NCBI GenBank assembly: GCA_031394335.1
Contig: JANMXS010000007.1
Span: forward strand, 1 to 13,729
Reading direction: 5' to 3'
Length of the DNA stretch: 13,729 nucleotides
Source of the DNA: UKL13-2 sp031394335
GTDB taxonomy: Bacteria > Pseudomonadota > Gammaproteobacteria > Burkholderiales > Usitatibacteraceae
The position numbers were made by a program, and so were the translations under genes. Shown in pieces: positions 1 to 7,323 of the stretch. How positions within the stretch are numbered: the first letter of the stretch is position 1; every line of letters starts with the position of its first letter. The notes under the pieces are model-generated. The model was not told the DNA's origin and did not search any database. It was given only the letters and a program-made list of their open reading frames with translations.

Positions 1-1611
1 CTTCAGGATGCACTGCAGATGATCGGTGCCGCTGAAACTCTCGGCATAGATCTTGTAGATATCTTCGGTGCCCGAGGGTCTAGCGGCAAACCAGCCGCTT
101 TTTGCGATCACCTTCACGCCCCCGATGGGCGCGCCATTGCCTGGCGCATTGCCAAGCACGCTCTCAATTTTTTCGCCAGCAAGATCGCTGCTCTGAATAC
201 GCTGCGGTGCCAGCGCCGCCAGCCGCTTCTTTTGCTCTGGCGTTGCCGCGGCCTCGACCCGATCGGCAACCGGGTTGCCAAACTCGCGCGCGAGATCGGC
301 ATACAAAATGCCCGGATCGCGCCCTCGGCTCGCGGTGATCTCGGCTGCAAGCAACGCCGGAGCCATGCCGTCCTTGTCGGTCGTCCAGGTCGACCCATCG
401 CGACGCAAAAAGGTCGCACCCGCGCTTTCCTCGCCGCCAAAACCCAGCGAGGCGTCGAGCAAACCCGCAGAAAACCACTTGAAACCGACCGGGACTTCAA
501 AAAGCCTGCGTCCCAGCCGCGCGGCCACCAGGTCGATCACGCGAGTGCTGACCACGGTCTTGCCGACAGCGGCATTCGCGCCCCACTGTGGCCTGTGCTG
601 GAAAAGATGGTCGATCATGACCGACAGATAGTGGTTGGGCGCGAGCAGCCCGGCCTGCGCCGTGACAATGCCGTGGCGGTCGTGATCGGTGTCGCAGGCG
701 AATGCAATGTCGAAGCGGTCCTTGATGTCAATCAGGCGCTGCATTGCGTAGGGCGACGACGGATCCATGCGGATACGGCCGTCCCAGTCGAGCGTCATGA
801 AGCGAAACGTCGGGTCAACCTCCTCGCTGACAACGGTCAGGTCGAGCCGATATTGCTCGGCAATGCGCGCCCAGTAATGCACCCCGGCGCCGCCCAGGGG
901 ATCGACGCCGATGCGAATCCTGGCATCACGGATCAGGTCCATGTCGATGACATTGCCAAGATCGCCGACGTAGGCACTCAGGTAATCGTGGCGCTGGGTT
1001 GTGACTGCCCGCAGTGCTTGCGCGTGTGTCATGCGCTTGACGCCAACAAGCTTTTTCTCCAGAAAATCGTTGGCAGTGGCCTCAATCCAGCTGGTGATTT
1101 CCGCAGCGGACGGACCGCCATTGGTCGGGTTGTACTTGAAGCCGCCACTGTCTGGCGGGTTGTGTGACGGGGTGATGACGATGCCATCGGCCAGACCGGA
1201 GGTGCGACCCAGGTTGTGCGTCAGGATGGCGTGGGAAATCGCCGGTGTCGGTGTGTATTCGTCGTTCCTTGCCAGCATCACGTTCACGCCGTTGGCTGCC
1301 AGCACTTCGAGGGCGCTGGCGCAGGCCGGCTCTGACAGCGCATGGGTGTCAAGGCCAAGGTAGAGCGGCCCGTCGACGCCCTCGCCGTGGCGGTATTCGC
1401 AGATCGCCTGCGTGATGGCAAGCACATGCCACTCATTGAATGAGGCATCAAACGAAGAGCCGCGATGCCCCGAGGTGCCGAATGCCACACGCTGGGCCGG
1501 CACCGACGGGTCCGGAGTCAGCGCGTAATAGGCGGCGACCAGTTTCTGCACGTTGACGAGCGATGACTCTGGTGCGGGCTTGCCCGCAAGTGGGCTGATT
1601 TGCGTGGCCAT
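1..1611 (-). CDS. pgm: Phosphoglucomutase, alpha-D-glucose-specific (3' end cut by window edge)
   Basis: Interconverts alpha-glucose-1-phosphate and glucose-6-phosphate in the cytoplasm. The 537 visible codons run without a stop to base 1. E. coli Pgm is about 546 aa, so only around ten C-terminal residues are missing. Visible landmarks are FGTSGHRG (44-51), the phosphoserine loop TPSHNPPDSGGFKYNP with the catalytic Ser at 149, a metal-binding DTDHDRHG near 305, the sugar-binding GGEESAG near 390, and the phosphate-binding RPSGTEDIYK near 510. The ATG at 1611 lies 4 bp after the tkt stop (TAG AACC ATG). The upstream SD is weak, so translation probably depends on coupling to tkt. It is the last visible gene of the operon and would channel glucose-1-phosphate, for example from the GH94 phosphorylase at the operon head, into Zwf. 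The family call is secure; the true stop lies outside the window. Confidence 0.97.
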   Translation of the reverse strand, partial: MATQISPLAGKPAPESSLVNVQKLVAAYYALTPDPSVPAQRVAFGTSGHRGSSFDASFNEWHVLAITQAICEYRHGEGVDGPLYLGLDTHALSEPACASALEVLAANGVNVMLARNDEYTPTPAISHAILTHNLGRTSGLADGIVITPSHNPPDSGGFKYNPTNGGPSAAEITSWIEATANDFLEKKLVGVKRMTHAQALRAVTTQRHDYLSAYVGDLGNVIDMDLIRDARIRIGVDPLGGAGVHYWARIAEQYRLDLTVVSEEVDPTFRFMTLDWDGRIRMDPSSPYAMQRLIDIKDRFDIAFACDTDHDRHGIVTAQAGLLAPNHYLSVMIDHLFQHRPQWGANAAVGKTVVSTRVIDLVAARLGRRLFEVPVGFKWFSAGLLDASLGFGGEESAGATFLRRDGSTWTTDKDGMAPALLAAEITASRGRDPGILYADLAREFGNPVADRVEAAATPEQKKRLAALAPQRIQSSDLAGEKIESVLGNAPGNGAPIGGVKVIAKSGWFAARPSGTEDIYKIYAESFSGTDHLQCILK

Positions 1612-1615
1612 GGTT

Positions 1616-3730
1616 CTAGCCCGCCGGCGCGTTCAGAGCCAATTGAGCCTTGGCGGCATCAACGACATGAGCCACATCGAAACCAAAATGGGCTTCGACC
1701 TGCTCCCTGGGCGCCGACATGCCAAAGGAGTGCATGCCGATCATCGTGCCATTCGGCCCGACGTAGCGTTCCCAGCCGAAAGTCGAAGCTTCCTCGACTG
1801 AAACACGGGCCAGCACATGAGGTGGCAATACGCTGCTTCGATATTCCGCGCTTTGCGATTCGAATAAATCCCACGACGGCATGCTGACAACCCGTGCCTT
1901 GACGCCTTCAGCCTTGAGTTGCTCGAACGCCTTGAGGCACAGCGACACCTCGCTGCCGGTTGCCAGCAACAACACGTCGGGATTGCCATCTGCCGGGTCG
2001 GCCAGGATGTAAGCTCCGCGCGCAACGCCGCTGGCGCTTGCGTAGCGGCTGCGGTCGAGCGTGGGCAGGCTCTGGCGCGACAGCACCAGACTGACCGGGC
2101 GATGTTTGAGCGGCATGGCAATACGCCATGCCTCGACCACCTCATTGGCGTCTGCCGGGCGTATCAACGTCATCCCCGGCATGGCCCGAAACGAGGCCAG
2201 CTGTTCGATCGGCTGGTGTGTCGGCCCGTCTTCGCCCAGGCTGACCGAGTCATGCGTCCAGATGTAGATGACGGGAATGCCCATGGCGGCGGCCAGGCGG
2301 ATGGCCCCGCGACAATAGTCGGTAAAGATGAAAAAGCTTGATGCGAAGGGCCTTAGTTTCGACAAGGCCAGTCCGCTAGCGATGGCGCACATCGCATGCT
2401 CACGGATACCGAAATGAAAATTGCGCCCGGCGTAGTCGTGACGGTCTTCGGCGGTTTCGTCGGTTTGGGTGCCAGCCTGCGGCGCCTGGAATTCACCTGC
2501 AAACTTGAAACGCAGATCAGTCTTGGTTGAAGGCGAAAGGTCGGCCGCGCCGCCCAGCAGCCAGGGCATATTGGCCGCGATTTCTCTTAACACCTTGCTC
2601 GACGAATCGCGCGTCGCCATGCCTTTGCCATCAGGCGGGAATGTCCGCAGATCCTTGTCCCAGTCATCGGGCAGGTCGCCACGCTCCATGCGGTCGATCT
2701 GGTCGGCCAGATCGGGATACTGCGTCCGGTAGGCTTCGAAGCGCTCGTCCCACGCGCTGCGCGCCTTGCTGCCGCGCTGGCCGAAAAGCGCATTGAAATG
2801 CGCCTGCACGCCATCGGGTACATCAAACTGCGCATCCGGGTCCGCGCCATAAAACTGCTTGACGAGGCGCACCTCCTCGGTACCCAGTGGTTCGCCGTGA
2901 GCGTCGCGAGAGTCGTGCTTGTTCGGCGCACCGTAGCCAATGTGGCTATGCACAATGATCAGGGTCGGCCGGTCCTGCGTGACCTGAAAAATGCCGTAGG
3001 CCTGGGTCAAGGCATCGAGATCGTTGGCATCGGCCACGCGAAAGACATTCCAGCCATAGGCCTCAAACCGGGCACCGACGTCCTCGGTGAAGGTGATGGC
3101 GGTCGAGCCTTCGATGCTGATCTCGTTGTCGTCATAAATCCAGCACAGCCTGGCCAATTTAAGGTGGCCAGCGAGGGATGCTGCTTCGCTCGTGACGCCT
3201 TCCATCATGTCCCCGTCACTGCAAAACGCATAGACATTGTGGTCAAACAGATCGAAATCCGGCCGGTTGTAAGTCGCTGCCTTCCACGTCTGCGCTATCG
3301 CCATGCCGATGCTGGTAGCGGCGCCTTGCCCAAGCGGCCCGGTGGTAGTCTCCACGCCGCTGGTCCAGCCGTGTTCCGGATGGCCGGTGCATCGACTGCC
3401 GGCCTGGCGAAAAGTCTTGAGGTCATCCAGCGTTACCGCGAGGCCGCCGGGGTTTTGGTAAGCCGGACCGGCAGACTGCACGCTGCACAGGTAGAGCAAG
3501 CTGTAGAGCAGCGCCGAGGCATGACCGGCCGACAGCACGAAGCGGTCGCGGTTGGGCCACTCAGGTTGCGTGGGGTCGTAAACCAGAAAGCGCTGCCACA
3601 GGCAGTATGCCGTGGGGGCTGCGCCCATGGGGGTACCGGGATGGCCGGACTGTGCTTTCTGGACGGCGTCAATTGACAGCGTGCGCAGCGTTCTGATGCA
3701 AAGCTGGTCGAGAAGTGCGGTATTGGTCAT
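1616..3730 (-). CDS. tkt: Transketolase
   Basis: Thiamine-diphosphate enzyme moving two-carbon ketol units between pentose, triose, tetrose and hexose phosphates. The 704-aa protein shows QSGHPGTPMG (His30), LSAGHAS (His70), GPLGQG (131-136), the ThDP/metal motif SDGDMMEG (171-178) ending at Asn202 in YDDNEISIEG, KHDSRDAHG (His278), the catalytic HFGIREHAM with Glu444, and THDSVSLGEDGPTHQP in the Pyr domain. It is about 40 aa longer than E. coli TktA. Part of the excess is an insert around 411-433, between the DLSPSTKTDL stretch and HFGIREH. The ATG at 3730 is preceded by GGTGGGAG with 7-nt spacing and overlaps the stop of the 37-codon ORF (ATGA). Dihydroxyacetone synthase is a distant relative, but the motifs fit ordinary transketolase. 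Confidence 0.97.
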   Translation of the reverse strand: MTNTALLDQLCIRTLRTLSIDAVQKAQSGHPGTPMGAAPTAYCLWQRFLVYDPTQPEWPNRDRFVLSAGHASALLYSLLYLCSVQSAGPAYQNPGGLAVTLDDLKTFRQAGSRCTGHPEHGWTSGVETTTGPLGQGAATSIGMAIAQTWKAATYNRPDFDLFDHNVYAFCSDGDMMEGVTSEAASLAGHLKLARLCWIYDDNEISIEGSTAITFTEDVGARFEAYGWNVFRVADANDLDALTQAYGIFQVTQDRPTLIIVHSHIGYGAPNKHDSRDAHGEPLGTEEVRLVKQFYGADPDAQFDVPDGVQAHFNALFGQRGSKARSAWDERFEAYRTQYPDLADQIDRMERGDLPDDWDKDLRTFPPDGKGMATRDSSSKVLREIAANMPWLLGGAADLSPSTKTDLRFKFAGEFQAPQAGTQTDETAEDRHDYAGRNFHFGIREHAMCAIASGLALSKLRPFASSFFIFTDYCRGAIRLAAAMGIPVIYIWTHDSVSLGEDGPTHQPIEQLASFRAMPGMTLIRPADANEVVEAWRIAMPLKHRPVSLVLSRQSLPTLDRSRYASASGVARGAYILADPADGNPDVLLLATGSEVSLCLKAFEQLKAEGVKARVVSMPSWDLFESQSAEYRSSVLPPHVLARVSVEEASTFGWERYVGPNGTMIGMHSFGMSAPREQVEAHFGFDVAHVVDAAKAQLALNAPAG

Positions 3731-3840
3731 ATTTTCGCTCCCACCGAAGTTGCGACACCCTGCGCTGCTTTGGAGTTGACGCGGGAATGCCGGTGATCCA
3801 GGGGCCGCAGGTCATACAGTTCGTTGGTGTCCGGTTTCAT
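3727..3840 (-). CDS. Unrecognised 37-aa small protein between pgi and tkt
   Basis: I do not recognise this protein. It starts MKPDTNELYDLRPLDHRHS and ends in VGAKI. It is hydrophilic, without cysteines, a membrane segment or an obvious domain; the first half is acidic/aromatic and the second is Ala/Ser/Lys-rich. The case for a real gene is its signals. A good SD (AAAGGA, 3852-3847) sits 6 nt before the ATG, the ATG overlaps the pgi stop (ATGA), and its own TGA overlaps the tkt ATG in the same way. Function is unknown. It could be a small partner or regulator of the flanking enzymes, or a leader-type ORF that only couples tkt translation to pgi. It could also be chance, since any stop-to-start linker of about 110 bp might be open. 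Confidence 0.5.
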   Translation of the reverse strand: MKPDTNELYDLRPLDHRHSRVNSKAAQGVATSVGAKI

Positions 3841-5504
3841 GAAGGTTCCTTTCGCAGCCGGCGATAGCGCCGGATCAGCGCGTTCGTCGAACTGTCGTGC
3901 GTCAGTTCGGGTTCATCAACGCTTTTGAGTTCAGAAGCAGTGCGCAGTGCCAGCACCTTGCCTAGCTCGACACCCCACTGGTCAAACGAGTCGATGTTCC
4001 AGATCACGCCCTGCGTGAACACGCTGTGCTCATACAGGGCAACCAACGCGCCCAATGTGGCGGGCGTAAGCCGCACGGCCAGCAGCGTATTGGTCGGGCG
4101 ATTGCCTTCAAACACGCGGTGCGGCACCAGCCACGCCGGGGTGTCATCCGCCGCAACTTCGGTCGCAGTCTTGCCAAAGGCAAGAGCCTCGGTTTGCGCA
4201 AACAGATTCGACATCAACAGGTCGTGTTGTTCGCCCAATGCCGTCAGGCCCTGACAAAAACCGATGAAGTCGCACGGTATGAGTCGCGTGCCCTGGTGGA
4301 TCAATTGGTAAAACGAATGCTGGCCATTGGTCCCTGGTTCGCCCCAGCAGATCGGGGCTGTTTCATAGCCGACAGGCGTGCCGTCCAGCGTGACGTGCTT
4401 GCCATTGCTCTCCATGGTCAACTGCTGCAGATAGGCAGGGAAACGCTTGAGGTATTGGTCGTAAGGCAGCACGGCTAGAGTGCTTGCACCGAGAAAGTTG
4501 TTATTCCATAGGGCTATCAAGCCCATCAGTGCCGGCAAGTTTGCATCGAATGGCGTGTTCAGGAAATGCTCGTCCATGGCCCGGAAACCCGAGAGCATCA
4601 GCCGGAAGTTGTCGGCGCCGATGGCGATCATGGTTGACAGGCCGATGGCCGAATCCATCGAGTAGCGCCCGCCGACCCAATCCCGAAAGCCGAACATATT
4701 GGCGGGAGAAATGCCAAATTGCTCCACCGCCTGGGCGTTGGTGGAAACGGCGACGAAATGCCGGGCAACTGCTTTTTCGTCACCGAGCGCGCGCAGGCTC
4801 CAGACGCGCGCCGCGCGTGCGTTGGTGAGCGTTTCAAGTGTCGTGAAAGTCTTTGAGCAGATGATGAAAAGTGTTTCAGCTGCATCCAGCTCACGCGTCG
4901 CCTCGATTAGATCGGCCGGGTCGACGTTGGAAACAAAGCGCAGCGAGAGGTCGCGTTGGCTATAGTGGCGCAACGCCTCGTAAGCCATCACCGGGCCAAG
5001 ATCAGAGCCCCCGATACCGATGTTGACGACATTGCGGATACGCTTTCCGGTGTGACCGAGCCATGCCCCGGAGCGCACTTTTTCCGCAAAATCTGCCATG
5101 CGATCGAGTACGGCATGGACTTCGGGGACGACATCGACGCCATCGACCAGAATTCGTTCACCGGCCGGCGCACGCAAGGCCGTGTGCAATGCCGCGCGTT
5201 TCTCGCTGGTGTTGATCGCGTCGCCGCGAAACATGGCCACCGTGCGCTCGCGCAAACCGCACTCCTTTGCCAGGGCGGCCAGCAGTTTGAGTGTTTCGCT
5301 GGTGATTCGATTCTTGGAATAGTCGAGATAAATCCCGGCTGCTTCAGCCGCGAAACTCACGCCCCGACCGGGGTCTTGAGCAAACAACTCGCGCAAATGC
5401 ACCGAGCCGACCGCCGCGTGGTGTCTGACCAGCGACTTCCACGCGGTGCGCTCTGTAAGATCGCCTGTCTGTGGAGTAGCCGGGTCCATTGCTTGCGTGC
5501 TCAT
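3837..5504 (-). CDS. pgi: Glucose-6-phosphate isomerase
   Basis: Interconverts glucose-6-phosphate and fructose-6-phosphate, closing the pentose phosphate cycle by returning Tkt/Tal-derived fructose-6-phosphate to Zwf. The 555-aa protein is close to the roughly 549 aa of E. coli Pgi. Visible are IGIGGSDLGP (162-171), SKTFTTLET (217-225), the signature DWVGGRYSMDSAIG (275-288), catalytic Glu365 in TMESNGK, His396 in GTNGQHSF, and C-terminal FDQWGVELGK with Lys516. I chose the ATG at 5504, 19 bp after the tal stop. The frame stays open upstream to 5972, but that stretch is an out-of-frame reading of tal. The SD is weak here, so coupling to tal is likely. Asp284 sits where E. coli and human enzymes have Trp (YSLWSAIG). 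The stop overlaps the next ATG. Confidence 0.97.
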   Translation of the reverse strand: MSTQAMDPATPQTGDLTERTAWKSLVRHHAAVGSVHLRELFAQDPGRGVSFAAEAAGIYLDYSKNRITSETLKLLAALAKECGLRERTVAMFRGDAINTSEKRAALHTALRAPAGERILVDGVDVVPEVHAVLDRMADFAEKVRSGAWLGHTGKRIRNVVNIGIGGSDLGPVMAYEALRHYSQRDLSLRFVSNVDPADLIEATRELDAAETLFIICSKTFTTLETLTNARAARVWSLRALGDEKAVARHFVAVSTNAQAVEQFGISPANMFGFRDWVGGRYSMDSAIGLSTMIAIGADNFRLMLSGFRAMDEHFLNTPFDANLPALMGLIALWNNNFLGASTLAVLPYDQYLKRFPAYLQQLTMESNGKHVTLDGTPVGYETAPICWGEPGTNGQHSFYQLIHQGTRLIPCDFIGFCQGLTALGEQHDLLMSNLFAQTEALAFGKTATEVAADDTPAWLVPHRVFEGNRPTNTLLAVRLTPATLGALVALYEHSVFTQGVIWNIDSFDQWGVELGKVLALRTASELKSVDEPELTHDSSTNALIRRYRRLRKEPS

Positions 5505-5523
5505 GAAGGGATTACCGCAGGAG

Positions 5524-6603
5524 TCAAGAACTCTGGTGAGCGCTCTTGCTCTGAAGGCTCGAAAGCAGCGCGCGCCACGACTTGGAGAAGGCCTCGGCAC
5601 CTTCGACCTGAAGCCGGGCAGCCAGCGCCTCGTCGTCAACGCCTTTGCGCCGGAAGGCATCCAGCACCGCCTCGGTATCCCCGCCGTCAACCGGCATGGC
5701 CGCTCCCAACTTGCCGTGATCGGCAAAAGCGTGCAGCGTTTTCTCTGGGATGGTGTTGATCGTGTCGGGTGCTGCCAGGGCCTCGATATAGAGCGTGTCG
5801 GGCGCGGCCGGGTCCTTGGTGCCCGTGCTGGCCCACAGCATGCGCTGCGGCCGCGAGCCAGCGTCTGCAAGTTTTTGCCACCGGCTGGAAACGAGCAGCT
5901 CGCGGTACGCCTGGTAGGTTTGCATGGCGATGGCGATACCCAGGCGATTGCGCAGCGCTGGCGAAACCGCATCTTTCACCGCTACGTCCCAGCGGCTGAC
6001 AAATAGCGATGCGACCGATGCGACCTTCGGGTCGAGACCTGCGGCGATGCGCCGCTCAATGCCGCGCATGTAAGCCTCAGCCGTCGCCAGATATTGCCCG
6101 CGCGAAAAGAGCAGGGTGACGTTGATCGGCACGCCCGCGAAGATCGCTTCCTCGATGGCGGGCACGCCTTCGGGGGTGCCCGGAATCTTGATGAAAAGAT
6201 TGGGACGAGCCGCTTGCGCATGCTGCCGCACCGCCGCCTTGATGCTGCCCGCAGTGTCTTTGGCAAGCAGCGGTGAAAGCTCCAGCGACACCCAGCCATC
6301 GACGCCGTTGGTCGCATCATGGGTTTCACGAAACAGGTCGGCCGCTTGCCTCAAATCTTCCAGCGCCAGTTCGAAGAACAAGGCTTCGCCCGACAGGCCC
6401 CGTGCCGCCTTCTCGCGAATGGATTCGTCATAAAAGCCACCGCTGCCGATGGCGTGCTCGAAGATGGTCGGGTTTGAGGTCAGCCCGGTGATGGAAAAGT
6501 CCCGGATGTAGCCGGCCAGCGTACCGCTCGTCAGCAATTCCCGGGTAATGTTGTCGAGCCAGAGCGATTGGCCCAGCGCATGGAGTTTTTGAGTGCTTGT
6601 CAT
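5524..6603 (-). CDS. tal: Transaldolase (long, mycobacterial-type subfamily)
   Basis: Moves the dihydroxyacetone unit between sedoheptulose-7-phosphate/glyceraldehyde-3-phosphate and erythrose-4-phosphate/fructose-6-phosphate through a lysine Schiff base. About 359 aa, longer than E. coli TalB (about 317) and resembling the transaldolases of actinobacteria and many autotrophic proteobacteria. Key parts are LGQSLWLDN with the catalytic-type Asp, ITGLTSNPTIF, VSLELSPLL with the acidic pair, and NLFIKIPGTPEG carrying the Schiff-base Lys (about residue 139), followed by PINVTLLFS. Two ATGs are possible, at 6609 and 6603. The SD AGGAG (6616-6612) lies only 2 nt before the first but 8 nt before the second, so I chose 6603. 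It follows the HAD gene by about 24 bp and precedes pgi by 19 bp. It is separate from pgi, in a different frame. Confidence 0.95.
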   Translation of the reverse strand: MTSTQKLHALGQSLWLDNITRELLTSGTLAGYIRDFSITGLTSNPTIFEHAIGSGGFYDESIREKAARGLSGEALFFELALEDLRQAADLFRETHDATNGVDGWVSLELSPLLAKDTAGSIKAAVRQHAQAARPNLFIKIPGTPEGVPAIEEAIFAGVPINVTLLFSRGQYLATAEAYMRGIERRIAAGLDPKVASVASLFVSRWDVAVKDAVSPALRNRLGIAIAMQTYQAYRELLVSSRWQKLADAGSRPQRMLWASTGTKDPAAPDTLYIEALAAPDTINTIPEKTLHAFADHGKLGAAMPVDGGDTEAVLDAFRRKGVDDEALAARLQVEGAEAFSKSWRALLSSLQSKSAHQSS

Positions 6604-6610
6604 CGTCATT

Positions 6611-6626
6611 TCTCCTGTATGACAGG
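6611..6626 (-). promoter_or_regulatory. SD of tal inside a small hairpin
   Basis: On the minus strand a perfect 5-bp inverted repeat CCTGT-CAT-ACAGG (6626-6614) overlaps the tal Shine-Dalgarno AGGAG (6616-6612). The SD spacing favours the second of two in-frame ATGs (6603). The stem is short with a 3-nt loop, so an effect on translation is only possible. Confidence 0.3.
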
Positions 6627-6627
6627 C

Positions 6628-7323
6628 TCAGGGCCGGCTGGATGCCAGCAGACTTGCCAGTTTGAAATCAGCCAACTCTCCGATGTGTTCTACGCTGAAA
6701 TCGGCGCCCGGATAGGCGGTGATATTGGCCGGGTCGAAGGCGTAGTGGCCCTGGCGCGGAAAAACCGTCGTCAGCCTGTGCTGCAAAATACTTTTCATTG
6801 CCGTCAGGATACGCAGCTTGTCATCGACCATCACGTAATGGCGTGCCGGAAAGTGGCGCTGCATGGCGTCGAGCATTTGCTCCTTGTGAATAAACAGCAG
6901 CACCCGGCCATCAACCGCATCCCACAGGCCCGAGCGCTGAATCTTGCGCGGCTGAAACACGACGTCGCCGTCAGACAAAATGACCGTGAGCCCCAGCGAG
7001 CCGAGATGCTTGACCGCGTCGAGTGCTTTCGGATACAGGCGGTTGGCAAAGGGGTAGTCCACCAGAAAGCTTGACATCTGCAGCAGGCCCGTGTCATCCC
7101 GACCCTGGTGCTCGGCGTCGAAGCGATAGCGCTGCAAGGCTCCCAGATAATCAGCGTAGCCGAGTTCACGGCGCAAATCTTCAAAGATGGTCCAGTAGCG
7201 ATTGGCACTGACCAGGCCGAATTGGTGCTCGAGGTGCTGCCTGAGGTCGGCAACGATCTGGTCGTTGTCGAGCAGCGTGTTGTCCACGTCCAGCAGAAAC
7301 ACGACATCATGCCGCGCAGTCAT
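6628..7323 (-). CDS. HAD-superfamily hydrolase (phosphatase-like), substrate unknown
   Basis: A 231-aa soluble haloacid-dehalogenase-fold protein. Motif I is LLDVDNTLLD with nucleophile Asp12 and acid/base Asp14, motif II is the Ser in VILSDGD (Ser117), motif III is probably Lys147 in FIHKEQM, and motif IV is VMVDDK (Asp167/168). All residues for phosphoryl transfer are present. A helical cap of about 75 residues sits between motifs I and II (about 20-95), as in C1-cap phosphatases. The ATG at 7323 overlaps the zwf stop (ATGA), with SD AGGTGG 4 nt upstream. Its place among sugar-phosphate enzymes suggests a sugar-phosphate or phosphoglycolate-type substrate, or clearing of a side product. The sequence does not fix the substrate. 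It occupies a slot where 6-phosphogluconolactonase might be expected, but it has no resemblance to that family. Confidence 0.88.
   Translation of the reverse strand: MTARHDVVFLLDVDNTLLDNDQIVADLRQHLEHQFGLVSANRYWTIFEDLRRELGYADYLGALQRYRFDAEHQGRDDTGLLQMSSFLVDYPFANRLYPKALDAVKHLGSLGLTVILSDGDVVFQPRKIQRSGLWDAVDGRVLLFIHKEQMLDAMQRHFPARHYVMVDDKLRILTAMKSILQHRLTTVFPRQGHYAFDPANITAYPGADFSVEHIGELADFKLASLLASSRP

Noticed and set aside
19..1167. 382-codon open frame on the + strand opposite pgm
   Set aside because: Antisense shadow of a strongly conserved gene; no domain or credible start context.
2798..3676. 292-codon + strand frame opposite tkt, with similar ones opposite pgi (4956-5759) and zwf (7935-8786)
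   Set aside because: All lie antisense to conserved motifs of known enzymes and show no family features.
5505..5972. Long N-terminal extension of pgi, which would make a 711-aa protein
   Set aside because: The extension is an out-of-frame reading of the tal 3' part. Its residues are Arg/Pro/Ser-rich and low-quality, while tal in the other frame is fully conserved. The Pgi homology begins at the ATG at 5504.
3837..6603. Possible tal-pgi fusion, as known in some bacteria
   Set aside because: The two genes are in different frames, tal has its own TGA, and pgi has its own ATG 19 bp later. Both proteins are complete alone.
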